Below, piece after piece: positions 19,176 to 28,933 of a DNA stretch of 64,000 nucleotides. Every line of letters starts with the position of its first letter. The first letter of the stretch is position 1. The notes below the pieces were generated by a model. It was not told the DNA's origin. It worked only from the letters and a program-made list of their open reading frames with translations, and did no database searches. The stretch spans positions 620,001 through 684,000 of the forward strand of contig NZ_SPQT01000002.1 of NCBI RefSeq assembly GCF_004571025.1, read 5' to 3'. Made by a program: the position numbers and the translations under genes. Source of the DNA: Bradyrhizobium niftali (GTDB lineage: Bacteria; Pseudomonadota; Alphaproteobacteria; Rhizobiales; Xanthobacteraceae).

Positions 19176-22100
19176 ATGGGAGTCTCCGAACCCTTCATCC
19201 GCCGTCCCATCGCGACCTCGCTGCTCGGCATCGCGCTCCTGATCGGCGGGTTGCTGGGCTATTTCTCGCTCCCGGTCTCGGCGCTGCCGCAGGTCGACTT
19301 CCCGACCGTGCAGGTGACGACGCAGCTGCCGGGCGCCAGCCCCGACGTGATCGCCTCGCTGATCACCGCGCCGCTGGAGCGGCAGCTCGGCCAGATCCCG
19401 TCGCTGTCGGCGATGAACTCGACGAGCTCGTTCGGCGTCAGCCAGATCTCGCTCCAGTTCGACCTCAACCGCGACATCGACGGCGCGACCCAGGACGTGC
19501 AGGCCGCGATCAATGCGGCCGCCGGCGTGCTGCCCAAGACGCTGCCTTATCCGCCGACCTACGCCAAGGTGAACCCGGCGGATGCGCCGGTGATGACGCT
19601 GGCGCTGCGTTCGGACACGATCTCGCTGCGGGCGATGAGCGACATCGCCGATACGCTTCTGGCGCAACGTTTGAGCCAGATCTCGGGCGTCGGGCGCGTC
19701 TCCGTGCTCGGCGGGTTGAAACCGGCGGTGCGCATCCAGGCGGATCTGGCGCGGCTCGCGGCCTATGGCATCGCAATGGAAGACCTGCGCACTGCGATCG
19801 CCAATGCCAACGTCTCCGGGCCGAAAGGCTCGCTCGACGGCGCGCAGCAATCCTACATCATCGCGGCCAACGACCAGATCGCCGCTGCCGATGCCTACAA
19901 GCCCGTCATCATCGCCTACCGCAACGGCTCGCCGGTCACGATCGCCGACGTCGCGCAGATCGTCGATGGCCTGGAGAACGACCGCACCGGCGGCTGGTAC
20001 CAGGGCACGCCGGCGGTCATCATCGACATCCAGCGCCAGCCCGGCGCCAATGTCATCGACGTCGTCAGCCAGATCCGCGCCGAAATCCCGAAGGTCCAGC
20101 GCGCCATTCCGGCCGGTGTGAACCTCACCATCGTCTCCGACCGCACCGTCACCATCCGCGCATCGGTGCGCGACGTGCAGTTCACGCTGATCCTCAGCGT
20201 CGTGCTGGTGACGCTGGTGGTGCTGTTGTTCCTGCGCTCGCTCAGGGCCACGCTGATCGCGGGCGTCGCGCTGCCGCTGTCGCTGATCACGAGCTTCGGC
20301 ATCATGTATTTTGCCGGCTTCAGTCTCGACAATCTGTCGCTCATGGCGCTGACGATCGGCACCGGTTTCGTGGTCGACGACGCCATCGTGATGATCGAGA
20401 ACATCGTCCGCCACATGGAGAACGGTGACGGCCCGATGGAAGCCTCGCTGAAGGGCGCCAGCGAAATCGGCTTCACGGTGATCTCGCTGACGGTATCGCT
20501 GATCGCGGTGTTCATCCCGCTCTTGTTCATGTCGGGCCTCGTCGGACGCATGTTCCGCGAATTCGCGCTGACGCTGACGATCGCGGTCGTGACCTCGGCC
20601 GTGGTCTCGCTGACGCTGACGCCGATGATGTGCTCGCGCCTGCTGCGGCACGCCCATGAGGAACTGGCGGTGCCGGGCCTCGCTGCGGTCAGCCGCTTCA
20701 TCGACCGCACCGTCGAGTTCTATCACCGCACGCTGCTCTGGGTTCTGGAGCGCCAGCGCGCCACGCTGGTCGTGACCTTCGCCACGCTGATCGCCACCCT
20801 CGCTCTCTACGTCGTGGCGCCAAAAGGCTTCCTGCCGCTTCAGGACACCGCCTCGATCACGGCGGTGACGGAGGCCGGACCCGACGTCTCGTTCGCGGAG
20901 ATGCAGAAGCGGCAGGCCGAGGCGGCCGACGCCATCAAGGCCGATCCTGACGTGGTCGGCGTCGTCTCGGTGATCGGCGCCGGCTCGGTCAATCCGACCA
21001 CCAATGTCGGCCGTCTCGTCATGACCTTGAAACCACGCGGCGAGCGGCGCGACGACGTCAGCGTGGTCGTGACCCGGCTGAAGGAGAGGGTGTCGGGCAT
21101 CCCCGGCATGACCGTCTATTTCCAGCCGGTGCAGGACGTGCAGATCTCGACCCAGTCGAGCCGCTCGCAATACCAGTACACGCTGACCGGCACCGATGCG
21201 GCGCTGGTGTCGGAATGGGCGCGCAAGCTGGTTGCGGAAATGCGGCGCGATTCCTTGTTCCGCGACGTCTCCTCGGAGGCGCAGGAAGGCGGCCTGCGGG
21301 CGCAGCTCGATGTGGATCGAACGCGGGCGGGCCAGCTCGGCGTGAGCCTGCAAGGAATCACCGACACGCTGAACGATGCCTTTGCGCAGCGGCAGATCTC
21401 GACCATCTACGGACAGGCCAACCAGTACCGCGTTGTGCTGGAGGCGCTGCCGATGTACCAGCGCGATCCCTCGATCCTGTCGAAGCTCTATCTGCCGGGC
21501 GCCGCGAGCACTACCGTCGGCGCGCCCAACGCCCAGGTGCCGCTGTCGGCGGTGGCGACGCTGAAGCGCACCACCGCGCCGCTTGCGATCTCGCATCAGG
21601 CGCAGTTCCCGGCGATCTCGCTCAGCTTCAACCTCGCGCCGGGCGCGGCCCTCGGCGATGCCGTCGAAGCCGTGAAGACGATCGAGACCCGGATCGAAAT
21701 GCCCAACAGCATCGTCGGGGTCTATGCGGGCGATGCCGCCGAATTCGCCAAGGCACTCGCGGGCCAGCCCTGGCTGCTGCTCGCCGCCGTGATCACGATC
21801 TACATCGTGCTCGGCGTGCTCTACGAGAGCTACATCCACCCGATCACCATCCTGTCGACGCTGCCGTCGGCAGGCGTCGGCGCGATCCTGGCGCTGGTCC
21901 TGTGCGGGCAGGATCTCTCGGTCATCGGCCTGATCGGCATCATCCTGTTGATGGGCATCGTCAAGAAGAACGCGATCATGATGATCGACTTCGCGCTCGA
22001 GGCCGAGCGCCGGCAGGGGATGTCGCCGAACGAGGCGATCGTGCAGGCCTGCCTGCTGCGCTTCCGTCCGATCATGATGACGACGCTGGCGGCGCTGTTC

Positions 22101-22325
22101 GGCGCGCTGCCGCTGGCGATCGAGAGCGGCACCGGCGCCGAGCTGCGCTTTCCGCTCGGCATCTCCATCATCGGCGGCCTGCTGCTGAGCCAGCTGCTGA
22201 CGCTCTACACCACGCCCGTGATCTACCTGGCGCTCGACCGCATCAACCGCCGCCTCGAGCAGGCGCTGCCGCCGGCCGAACCCGGCGGCCCGCCGGTCGC
22301 GGGCGCGACCGAGGGGATGCAGTGA
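19176..22325 (+). CDS. RND multidrug efflux permease, MdtB-like
   Basis: A 1049-residue inner-membrane RND pump, the normal length for the HAE1 family. The N-terminal signature FIRRPIATSLLGIALLIGG is followed by two large periplasmic loops and 12 membrane segments. The proton-relay aspartates are in GTGFVVDDAIVMIEN, and the second half has GIVKKNAIMMIDFALEAE. As the first of two adjacent RND genes with one adaptor and one duct it resembles the MdtBC arrangement, where two different pumps form a heterotrimer. Its stop TGA overlaps the A of the next ATG at 22325. Substrates cannot be read from the sequence. Confidence 0.92.
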   Translation: MGVSEPFIRRPIATSLLGIALLIGGLLGYFSLPVSALPQVDFPTVQVTTQLPGASPDVIASLITAPLERQLGQIPSLSAMNSTSSFGVSQISLQFDLNRDIDGATQDVQAAINAAAGVLPKTLPYPPTYAKVNPADAPVMTLALRSDTISLRAMSDIADTLLAQRLSQISGVGRVSVLGGLKPAVRIQADLARLAAYGIAMEDLRTAIANANVSGPKGSLDGAQQSYIIAANDQIAAADAYKPVIIAYRNGSPVTIADVAQIVDGLENDRTGGWYQGTPAVIIDIQRQPGANVIDVVSQIRAEIPKVQRAIPAGVNLTIVSDRTVTIRASVRDVQFTLILSVVLVTLVVLLFLRSLRATLIAGVALPLSLITSFGIMYFAGFSLDNLSLMALTIGTGFVVDDAIVMIENIVRHMENGDGPMEASLKGASEIGFTVISLTVSLIAVFIPLLFMSGLVGRMFREFALTLTIAVVTSAVVSLTLTPMMCSRLLRHAHEELAVPGLAAVSRFIDRTVEFYHRTLLWVLERQRATLVVTFATLIATLALYVVAPKGFLPLQDTASITAVTEAGPDVSFAEMQKRQAEAADAIKADPDVVGVVSVIGAGSVNPTTNVGRLVMTLKPRGERRDDVSVVVTRLKERVSGIPGMTVYFQPVQDVQISTQSSRSQYQYTLTGTDAALVSEWARKLVAEMRRDSLFRDVSSEAQEGGLRAQLDVDRTRAGQLGVSLQGITDTLNDAFAQRQISTIYGQANQYRVVLEALPMYQRDPSILSKLYLPGAASTTVGAPNAQVPLSAVATLKRTTAPLAISHQAQFPAISLSFNLAPGAALGDAVEAVKTIETRIEMPNSIVGVYAGDAAEFAKALAGQPWLLLAAVITIYIVLGVLYESYIHPITILSTLPSAGVGAILALVLCGQDLSVIGLIGIILLMGIVKKNAIMMIDFALEAERRQGMSPNEAIVQACLLRFRPIMMTTLAALFGALPLAIESGTGAELRFPLGISIIGGLLLSQLLTLYTTPVIYLALDRINRRLEQALPPAEPGGPPVAGATEGMQ

Positions 22326-25300
22326 TGGCATCGATCTCGGAGCCCTTCATCCGCCGCCCGGTCGCGACCACGCTGCTGTCGATCGGGTTGTTCCTGCTGG
22401 GTGTCGTCGCCTACGAGTTCCTGCCCGTCGCCTCGGTCCCGAACGTCGACTTCCCCGCCATCTTCGTCTCGGCCAGCCGGCCCGGCGCCGACCCGTCCGT
22501 GATGGCGGCGACCGTGGCCTCGCCGCTGGAGCGGCGGTTAGGTGAGATATCCGGCATCAACCAGATCACCTCGACGTCGTCGCTCGGCGTCTCCAACATC
22601 CAGCTCCAGTTCGACATCGGCCGCAATATCGACAAGGCCGCGCGCGACGTGCAGGCCGCGATCAACGCCTCGCTGGTGGACCTGCCGAGCGACCTGCCGA
22701 CGCTGCCAAGATTCCGGAAGGCGAACACGGCCGGCGCGCCCGTCTTCGTGCTGGCGCTGACCTCGAAGACATTGTCGGCGAGCGCGATCTACGACGTCGC
22801 CGATACGGTGCTGGCGCAGCGCATCTCGCAGGTGCCAGGCGTCGGCGACGTGACGGTCAGCGGCGCCGACCAGCCGGCCGTGCGGGTGCAGCTCAATCCC
22901 GTTGCGCTGTCGAACGCCGGCATCGCCACCGACGACGTGCGGACCGCAATCGTCAACGCCAATCCGCTTGGTCCCGTCGGTATCTTCAACGGCGAGCGCC
23001 AGAGCGAGACGCTGTCGCTGAACAAGCAGATGCGCACGGCGAAAGAGTTTCGCGACATCGTCATCAAGAGCTCCAACGGCAATTTCGTCCGGCTCTCCGA
23101 CGTCGCCGACATCGAGGACTCTGTCCGCAACGCCCGCTCGATCGCCTGGTTCAACAAGCAGCCGGCGGTGCTGATCCAGATCACCAAGCAGGGCGATGCC
23201 AACGTCATCGATACCGTCGACCGCGTGAAGGCGCTGATCCCCGAGCTGAAGCAATGGATCCCGGCCGGCGTGGACATTTCCACCCTGGTCGATCGCACCA
23301 GCACGATCCGCGCTAGCGTCCGGGACATGCAGTGGACGCTGCTGGCAACCGCCATCCTCGTGATGGTCGTCGTGTTCGTGTTCCTGCGGCGGCTGACGCC
23401 GACGATCGCGGCCGGCATCTCGGTCCCGCTGGCGCTGGCCGGTACCTGCGCCGGGATGTGGGTCGCGGGCTTCTCGATCGACAATCTGTCGCTGATGGCG
23501 CTCGCCATCTCCGTCGGCTTCGTGGTCGACGACGCCATCGTCATGATCGAGAACATGTTCCGCAATCTCGAACACGGCATGCGGCCGTTCCAGGCGGCGC
23601 TGGAGGGCGCCAAGCAGATCGGCTTCACCGTGGTGTCGATCAGCCTGTCGCTGATCGCCGCCTTCACCCCGCTGATCTTCATGGACGGCATCGTCGGCCG
23701 CCTGCTGCGCGAATTCTCGCTGACGCTCACCTTCGCGATCCTGGTCTCGACGCTGGTCTCGCTGACGGTGACGCCGATGATCTGCGCCCATTACATCCGG
23801 CAGACCACCTCCGGCACCGCGACCCTGTTCGATCGCCTGATCGAGGGCTCGCTGTCGCGCATCGTCGCCTTCTACACCCGCACCCTGCGCACCGTGCTGG
23901 AATATCCGCTGCTGACGCTGCTGGTGTTCTTCGCCACCATCGGTCTCACCGTGACGCTCTACATCAAGGTGCCCAAGGGCTATTTCCCGACCGACGATTC
24001 CGGTTTCGTCATCGGCGCGACGCGGGCCTCGGCCGACATCTCGTTCCAGTCGATGCTCGGCCTCCAGCAGCGGCTCGCCGACATCGTGATGCAGGATCCG
24101 GCCGTGGCCGGCATCGGCTCGACCGTCGGCAGCGGAGGCGGGGGCCCGGGAGCGGCGACCTCGAACCGCGGCACCATGTTCATCAGCCTGAAGCCGCCGG
24201 AGGAACGCGACCACGTCTCGACGCAGGTCGTGATCGACCGTCTCAGGCGCGCGCTGTTCCCGGTGCCCGGCATCCGCCTCTTCATGTTCGCCGCCCAGGA
24301 CGTGCGTGCCGGCGGACGGCAGAGCGATTCCGACTACCAGTACACGCTCTCCTCGACCGATCTCGACCTGTTGCAGAAATGGGCGCCGATCGTCGCCAAG
24401 CGCATGGAGAGCGTCGAAGGCATCACGGACATTTCCAGCGATCGCGATCCCGGCGGGCTTCAGCTGACGCTCAGCATCGACCGCCAGAAGGCCTCGGCGC
24501 TCGGCGTCAGGGTTCAGGACATCGACAACGCGCTGAACAACGCGTTCTCGCAGCGGCAGATCTCGATCATCTACACCCAGCGCAACCAGTACATGACCGT
24601 GCTGGAGATCGATCCGAAATTCCAGGTCGATCCCTCCAACCTCGAGCGCATCTATGTCGCCGGCGCGGGCGACGTGCAGGTGCCGCTGTCGGCCGTGGTG
24701 CGCGCGACGCGCGGTCTTGCCGCGCTCGCGGTCTATCATTCGCAGTCGTTCCCTTCGACCACGGTGTCGTTCAACCTGTTGCCCGACGTGCCGCTCCAGG
24801 CCGCGACGCAGAACATCCAGCGCGCGGTGGAGGAGCTGCACATGCCGGAAGGCATCCGCGGCAGCTTTGACGGCAATGCCGGCGATTTCGCCAGGACCAG
24901 CGGCCGCCAGCCGCTGCTGATCCTCGGCGCGCTGGTGGCGATGTATATCGTGCTCGGCGTGCTCTATGAGAGCCTCGCCCATCCGCTCACGATCATCTCG
25001 ACGCTGCCCTCGGCCGGCCTCGGCGCGCTGCTGGCCTTGCAAATCACCAATACGCCGCTGACGGTGATCGCCTTCGTCGGCATCATCCTCTTGATCGGCA
25101 TCGTCAAGAAGAACGGCATCATGATGGTGGACTTCGCGCTCGACGCCGAGCGCCAGCGCGGCCTGTCCTCGGCGGCGGCGATCTTCGAGGCCTGCCAGGC
25201 GCGGTTCCGCCCCATCCTGATGACGACGATGGCGGCGCTGTTCGCCGGCATTCCGCTGGTCGTCGCGACCGGGCCCGGCACCGAGCTCCGCCGTCCGCTC

Positions 25301-25432
25301 GGCATCACCATCATCGGCGGGCTGTTCGTCTCGCAGATCCTGACGCTCTACACCACGCCCGTGATCTATCTCTTGATCGACCGCCTGCGGCGGCGATCAG
25401 GGCCGCGTCCGCTACCCGCACCGGCGGAATAG
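22325..25432 (+). CDS. RND multidrug efflux permease, MdtC-like
   Basis: A 1035-residue RND pump paralogous to the preceding one. It begins MASISEPFIRRPVATTLLSI and keeps the proton-relay pair in SVGFVVDDAIVMIEN and the second-half motif GIVKKNGIMMVDFALDAE. The start at 22325 is fixed by the one-base overlap with the upstream stop. The long frame upstream is only a shadow. It probably assembles with the MdtB-like partner, the adaptor and the NodT-type channel. A glycine-rich insertion (GSGGGGPGAATSNRG) lies in the second periplasmic loop. No TetR, MarR or two-component regulator is adjacent. Confidence 0.92.
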   Translation: MASISEPFIRRPVATTLLSIGLFLLGVVAYEFLPVASVPNVDFPAIFVSASRPGADPSVMAATVASPLERRLGEISGINQITSTSSLGVSNIQLQFDIGRNIDKAARDVQAAINASLVDLPSDLPTLPRFRKANTAGAPVFVLALTSKTLSASAIYDVADTVLAQRISQVPGVGDVTVSGADQPAVRVQLNPVALSNAGIATDDVRTAIVNANPLGPVGIFNGERQSETLSLNKQMRTAKEFRDIVIKSSNGNFVRLSDVADIEDSVRNARSIAWFNKQPAVLIQITKQGDANVIDTVDRVKALIPELKQWIPAGVDISTLVDRTSTIRASVRDMQWTLLATAILVMVVVFVFLRRLTPTIAAGISVPLALAGTCAGMWVAGFSIDNLSLMALAISVGFVVDDAIVMIENMFRNLEHGMRPFQAALEGAKQIGFTVVSISLSLIAAFTPLIFMDGIVGRLLREFSLTLTFAILVSTLVSLTVTPMICAHYIRQTTSGTATLFDRLIEGSLSRIVAFYTRTLRTVLEYPLLTLLVFFATIGLTVTLYIKVPKGYFPTDDSGFVIGATRASADISFQSMLGLQQRLADIVMQDPAVAGIGSTVGSGGGGPGAATSNRGTMFISLKPPEERDHVSTQVVIDRLRRALFPVPGIRLFMFAAQDVRAGGRQSDSDYQYTLSSTDLDLLQKWAPIVAKRMESVEGITDISSDRDPGGLQLTLSIDRQKASALGVRVQDIDNALNNAFSQRQISIIYTQRNQYMTVLEIDPKFQVDPSNLERIYVAGAGDVQVPLSAVVRATRGLAALAVYHSQSFPSTTVSFNLLPDVPLQAATQNIQRAVEELHMPEGIRGSFDGNAGDFARTSGRQPLLILGALVAMYIVLGVLYESLAHPLTIISTLPSAGLGALLALQITNTPLTVIAFVGIILLIGIVKKNGIMMVDFALDAERQRGLSSAAAIFEACQARFRPILMTTMAALFAGIPLVVATGPGTELRRPLGITIIGGLFVSQILTLYTTPVIYLLIDRLRRRSGPRPLPAPAE

Positions 25433-25469
25433 GTTGTTGAACCACCGTGCAAAGCGTATAGCGGCGGCC

Positions 25470-26204
25470 ATGTCGAACCTCACTGCCGCCGCGCCGGCCG
25501 ACCCGATCCCCGAATGCCCGCACTGCCAGAAGCCGATGCCGCTGTGCATCTGCGACAGTGTCACGCCCGTTGAGAATCGCCTTGGCCTCCTGATCCTCCA
25601 GCACCCGCAGGAGCAGGACAGGGCGCTCGGCACCGCGCGGTTGACCGCGAAACACTTCCCCAAGGCCGTGGTGCGCGTCGGCCTGTCCTGGCCGAGCCTG
25701 TCCAAGGCGCTGGGGCAGCCGGTCGAGAATGCCTCCCATTGGGCCGTGCTCTATCTCGGCTCGGCCCGTGCCGCCGATCTTGAGGCCGAGGCCGAGATCG
25801 TGGCGCTGACCCGCAAGGGCGAGGTCGCCGAGAACCAGCGCGCGATCCTCGGCAAGCTCGAAGGAATCGTGCTGCTCGACGGCACCTGGAGCCAGGCCAA
25901 GGCGCTGTGGTGGCGCAATCCCTGGATGCTGAAATGCCAGCGCGTGATCCTCAACCCGTCGCGCCCCTCGCGCTACGGACGGCTGCGCAAGGAGCCGCGC
26001 AAGGACGGGCTGTCGACCATCGAGGCGGCCGCGACGATGCTTGCCGGTCTCGAACGGCGTCCCGACATCGCCGAGACGCTGCATGCGAGTTTCGAGCGGA
26101 TGCTGGCGCGCTATCGCGAGGTCCAGGCCGAGATGCCCGAGCTGGCGCCCAAGCCGGTGGTCAAGGACCGCCGGCGCGGTGTCCGGCGCGGCAAGCGAGC
26201 CTGA
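25470..26204 (+). CDS. tapT: DTW-domain tRNA-uridine aminocarboxypropyltransferase
   Basis: A 244-residue DTW-domain protein. The defining motif is LLDGTWSQAKALWWRNPWML. Near the N-terminus a CPHCQKPMPLCIC segment resembles the zinc-binding cysteines of the family. Characterised relatives (TapT/TuaA) add an aminocarboxypropyl group from SAM to uridine-47 of some tRNAs. The basic tail (KDRRRGVRRGKRA) may help bind tRNA. The ATG at 25470 is preferred over the TTG codons at 25434 and 25437. It lies 37 bp after the RND genes and 95 bp before a tRNA-Cys gene. Confidence 0.82.
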   Translation: MSNLTAAAPADPIPECPHCQKPMPLCICDSVTPVENRLGLLILQHPQEQDRALGTARLTAKHFPKAVVRVGLSWPSLSKALGQPVENASHWAVLYLGSARAADLEAEAEIVALTRKGEVAENQRAILGKLEGIVLLDGTWSQAKALWWRNPWMLKCQRVILNPSRPSRYGRLRKEPRKDGLSTIEAAATMLAGLERRPDIAETLHASFERMLARYREVQAEMPELAPKPVVKDRRRGVRRGKRA

Positions 26205-26299
26205 CTTCGGTCCACATCGGAAGAGAGGCCGTCGCCGCCAAAGTCGGACGAAGGCGGTTGCCTAAGCCATTGATCCCCTATATTGGTCCGCCCTTACGG

Positions 26300-26373
26300 G
26301 GCCACGTGGCGGAGTGGTTACGCAACGGTCTGCAAAACCGTGTACACCAGTTCAATTCTGGTCGTGGCCTCCA
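26300..26373 (+). tRNA. tRNA-Cys(GCA)
   Basis: A 74-base tRNA with encoded CCA. The acceptor stem pairs GGCCACG (26300-26306) with CGTGGCC (26363-26369), with a T discriminator and CCA at 26371-26373. The anticodon stem pairs ACGGT (26325-26329) with ACCGT around the loop CTGCAAA, giving anticodon GCA at 26332-26334. The T arm is ACCAGTTCAATTCTGGT. These features identify tRNA-Cys. Confidence 0.95.
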
Positions 26374-26571
26374 TCACAAGCTTCTGATTTTTCAGCAAAA
26401 ATCAAATTCAGCGCCAGTTCCGCCGATGCCGCTCACCGCCGGCTGCCGGGGTGAGGCGGGACGCCACCACCGGGTTTGCCCGGGGCTTGGCGGGAACCAG
26501 CGATTCAGGCCCGATGGCATAGACTTCGCATCTGCGAAGTGATGCATCAGGAACTGAAAGCTGGAGAGCAA

Positions 26572-26718
26572 GTGAGCGACGTCGTTCGATTTGTCCCGAA
26601 ATCCGAGCTGGAGCGGGCTCGCCTCATCCGCGAGGCGCGCGCGATCTATGACAGCATCTTTCCGCCGGCCGCACCCGACCGGGTGCCGCAGGACGGCGAG
26701 GAGCGCGTCAAGAATTGA
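26572..26718 (+). CDS. Small hypothetical protein (48 aa)
   Basis: A short frame of 48 residues starting at GTG behind a well-placed ggagag, five to nine bases upstream. It begins VSDVVRFVPKSELERARLIR, is charged and helical, has no signal or membrane segment, and has no family I recognise. An alternative start is the ATG at 26542, ten codons upstream. It is called because the ribosome-binding site and amino-acid composition look genuine. Confidence 0.55.
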   Translation: MSDVVRFVPKSELERARLIREARAIYDSIFPPAAPDRVPQDGEERVKN

Positions 26719-26799
26719 TCGTGGCCGCGCCGGGTCCCGGCGCGTGGCGATGCCGAACCGCCCAGCAGGCGGGCGCATCCGTTCACGTTGAAGCTGGCC

Positions 26800-26994
26800 T
26801 CAGCAGGCCGCGTACCAGCCGTCCGGAAACGGCAGGATGGGCCAGGCGCCCTCATTGTCGTTGGCGGCTTTGGGCGGTGCGTCGAAGCTCCACGAGCGGG
26901 GCACGAATTCCTCCTCCGGCGCGGACGCAAAATCGTCATGGACGATGGCGTCGCGGACGGCATCCAGCAGCAAGTTGAATTCGGCTTCGCTCAT
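26800..26994 (-). CDS. Small hypothetical protein (64 aa)
   Basis: A 64-residue acidic protein, MSEAEFNLLLDAVRDAIVHD onward, preceded by a strong ggaggg ribosome-binding site ten bases before the ATG at 26992-26994. The segment PPKAANDNEG is of a style common in small Hyphomicrobiales proteins of unknown function. There is no membrane segment or signal. The neighbours give no functional clue. It is convergent with the small plus-strand gene at 26572. Confidence 0.6.
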   Translation of the reverse strand: MSEAEFNLLLDAVRDAIVHDDFASAPEEEFVPRSWSFDAPPKAANDNEGAWPILPFPDGWYAAC

Positions 26995-27252
26995 CGCACC
27001 CTCCGGAACGCGGATGGCGCAATGTCGCAAAGCCGGTTTGTTTCCCGATTGACCCGATCGCTCGCATTTTAACGATCCGGCGATCGGGTCCCGTATGGTT
27101 AGCGATTCCTGAAAAATCCCCGCGGGAACTTAGGCATCCCGGGCCGGCCGCCAGTGTGAATGAGATCACATTCTCGGCGGTTTATTTCTCCTACCCCTTC
27201 GCACACCGGCCAACGCGGGCCGGTGCGGGCAGGGCAGACAGGAGACTTCGTC

Positions 27253-27516
27253 ATGAAGGCAAGGTTCTTGCGGCTTGCGGGTGTGAGGAGCCGGGCGCGC
27301 CGCGCCTCGACGGTCGGGCTGTTCCTGACGCTGTTTGCTTCCGCGGCTCACGCGCAGCAGGGAACGCCCGAGCAGCGCCGGGCCTGCACCCCCGACGTCT
27401 ACCGGCTCTGCGCCGGCGAAATCCCCAATGTCCGCGCCATCACGGCCTGCCTGCGCCGTAACCGCTCAAGCTTGAGCGAGGCTTGCCGCAACGTGTTCGA
27501 TCAGGCCGGCGGCTGA
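27253..27516 (+). CDS. Secreted cysteine-rich small protein (87 aa)
   Basis: An 87-residue protein with a signal peptide (hydrophobic STVGLFLTLFASAAHAQ, cleavage after AHA). The mature part has four cysteines, in RACTPDVYRLCAGEIPNV and ITACLRR...LSEACR, matching the GLG1-type cysteine-rich repeat seen in many short periplasmic proteins of bradyrhizobia. The cysteines probably form two disulfides in the periplasm. The ATG at 27253 follows ggagacttcgtc. No biochemical role is known to me. Confidence 0.72.
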   Translation: MKARFLRLAGVRSRARRASTVGLFLTLFASAAHAQQGTPEQRRACTPDVYRLCAGEIPNVRAITACLRRNRSSLSEACRNVFDQAGG

Positions 27517-27935
27517 CATACCGGGTCTGTGAGTTTGTGCGCAGCAAGTGGCTCGTGCGGGCTCGCGAATCCGGCATAGTCATCCTGTGGATATGCTGCG
27601 GATAGGCTGTGGAGGAGGACGATCTGCTTCGGGCCTCGTACGTAGATGCGTCCGTAACGCGTCATATCTCTGTCAAGTAACCCAACCGAATGATTCTCTG
27701 ATCGTGCAGACCACGGCGTAATACGAAATCATTTGGTTCTCCCGAATTCGGAATCGCGTATCGCCGCACCCAAAGCCTGCGAACAGTTTTTGTGCAGCGG
27801 CTTGCCCAAATCGCGGGCCCCCACCGTCCAATTTTTTGTACGCCCGCGGACAAGCTTTCCCCGGCGCACTCCACCTAGGCTCGCTCCCGAGATCTGGAAC
27901 ATGGCCAGTGCCATGACAATTCGAAGGAGCTGGAG
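27517..27935. other. 419-bp intergenic region upstream of the amide-utilisation operon
   Basis: This stretch should hold the promoter of the binding-protein gene at 27936. A short perfect inverted repeat, CATGGC-cagt-GCCATG, lies at 27900-27915, about 20 bases before the start, and could be an operator. I found no GG-N10-GC sigma54 element or NtrC-type palindrome. The part around 27660-27850 is AT-richer than the surrounding coding DNA. No protein-coding frame is convincing. Confidence 0.4.
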
Positions 27936-28868
27936 ATGGAGAGACGGGTATTGCCCCAAATACGGCGGAACGTGCGGCGGGGGATCGCACGCGCAGCGTT
28001 GCCGTGGCGGAAGGTCGCGCTCGGCGCCGCCATCGCTCTCGGCGTTCTCGCCGCTGCACCGCTGAGCGCGCAGGCCGCAGCGCCCGCCGCCTGCGCCGCG
28101 CTCCAGGAGAAATATCCGGACTGGAAGGGCAAGACGCTCGTCAACGCCATCAACCCGCACACGCCGGGCTATGAGACGATCGATCCCAAGGACCCCAGCA
28201 AATATATCGGCTTCGACATCGATCTCGGCGAGGCCATCGGCGAATGCCTCGGTTTCAAGCTGACCTACAAGCCGGTGACGTTCGCGGCACTCCTCACCAC
28301 GCTCGCCGCCGGACAAGCCGACATCGTCATCTCCGACATCTACGCCACCAAGGAGCGCGCCAAGGCCGCCGACTTCATCACCTATTCAAAGGTGTTCGAC
28401 GGCGTGTTGGTCGCCAAGGGCAATCCGAAGGGCATCAACGGCATCAACATGTCGATGTGCGGCGCGGCTGCCGCCGAAAACACCGGTTATGTCGAGGTGC
28501 CCCTGATCCAGGCCCTGATGCCGGAGTGCAAGAAGGCCGGCAAGCCCGAGCCGACCGTCCAGCTCTACGACAACAACGCCAACTGCATCCAGGCGATCCT
28601 CGCCGGCCGCGCCGACACCTATGTCAACGACGTCAACACCGTCGACAGCGCGGTGAAGGCCTATCCGGACAAGCTGGAGAAGGCGATCGCGGTGACGATC
28701 CCGTATTCGGTCGGCATCGCCGTTCCCAAGGACAAGCCGAAATTCCGTGACGCCGTGCTCGCCGCGCTGATCGAGGTGCAGAAGGCCGGCACGCATATGG
28801 AGCTTCTGAAGAAGCATGGGCTCGACGTGAACAACTTCAAGGAGCCGGACATCCTGACGGCCGACTAG
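27936..28868 (+). CDS. ABC transporter substrate-binding protein, family 3
   Basis: A 310-residue periplasmic binding protein. A long basic N-region precedes the hydrophobic signal core (VALGAAIALGVLAAAPLSAQA). The SBP-3 fold includes YIGFDIDLGEAIGECLGFK, which aligns with the GFDVDL motif of polar-amino-acid binding proteins, and ISDIYATKERAKAADFI. The ATG at 27936 has aaggagctgg upstream. Downstream lie a fused permease-ATPase, two formamidase-type proteins and RidA. The ligand is therefore likely a small nitrogen compound related to an amide or amino acid, which is an inference from context. Confidence 0.88.
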   Translation: MERRVLPQIRRNVRRGIARAALPWRKVALGAAIALGVLAAAPLSAQAAAPAACAALQEKYPDWKGKTLVNAINPHTPGYETIDPKDPSKYIGFDIDLGEAIGECLGFKLTYKPVTFAALLTTLAAGQADIVISDIYATKERAKAADFITYSKVFDGVLVAKGNPKGINGINMSMCGAAAAENTGYVEVPLIQALMPECKKAGKPEPTVQLYDNNANCIQAILAGRADTYVNDVNTVDSAVKAYPDKLEKAIAVTIPYSVGIAVPKDKPKFRDAVLAALIEVQKAGTHMELLKKHGLDVNNFKEPDILTAD

Positions 28869-28890
28869 AGCAGCGGGCGGCCGCTGCCGA

Positions 28891-28921
28891 CTTCACTTCT
28901 CCCCGGCGGGGAGAGGTGAAG
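28891..28921 (+). terminator. Intercistronic stem-loop after the binding-protein gene
   Basis: A long inverted repeat, CTTCAC-[t]-TCTCCCC-ggc-GGGGAGA-[g]-GTGAAG, lies 22 bases after the stop. There is no T-run. Between a binding-protein gene and its permease such a hairpin commonly stabilises the upstream message or partly terminates, giving more binding protein than permease. It also resembles short palindromic elements scattered in these genomes. Confidence 0.55.
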
Positions 28922-28933
28922 CGCGTGCCCTGA

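Noticed and set aside
17751..22331. Minus-strand open frame of over 1500 codons opposite the RND adaptor and pump genes
   Set aside because: It is rich in Arg, Asp, His and Gln in the style of a high-GC antisense shadow, has no recognisable domain, and lies opposite well-supported genes.
22538..25042. Minus-strand frame of over 800 codons opposite the second RND pump
   Set aside because: Antisense shadow with no domain and biased composition.
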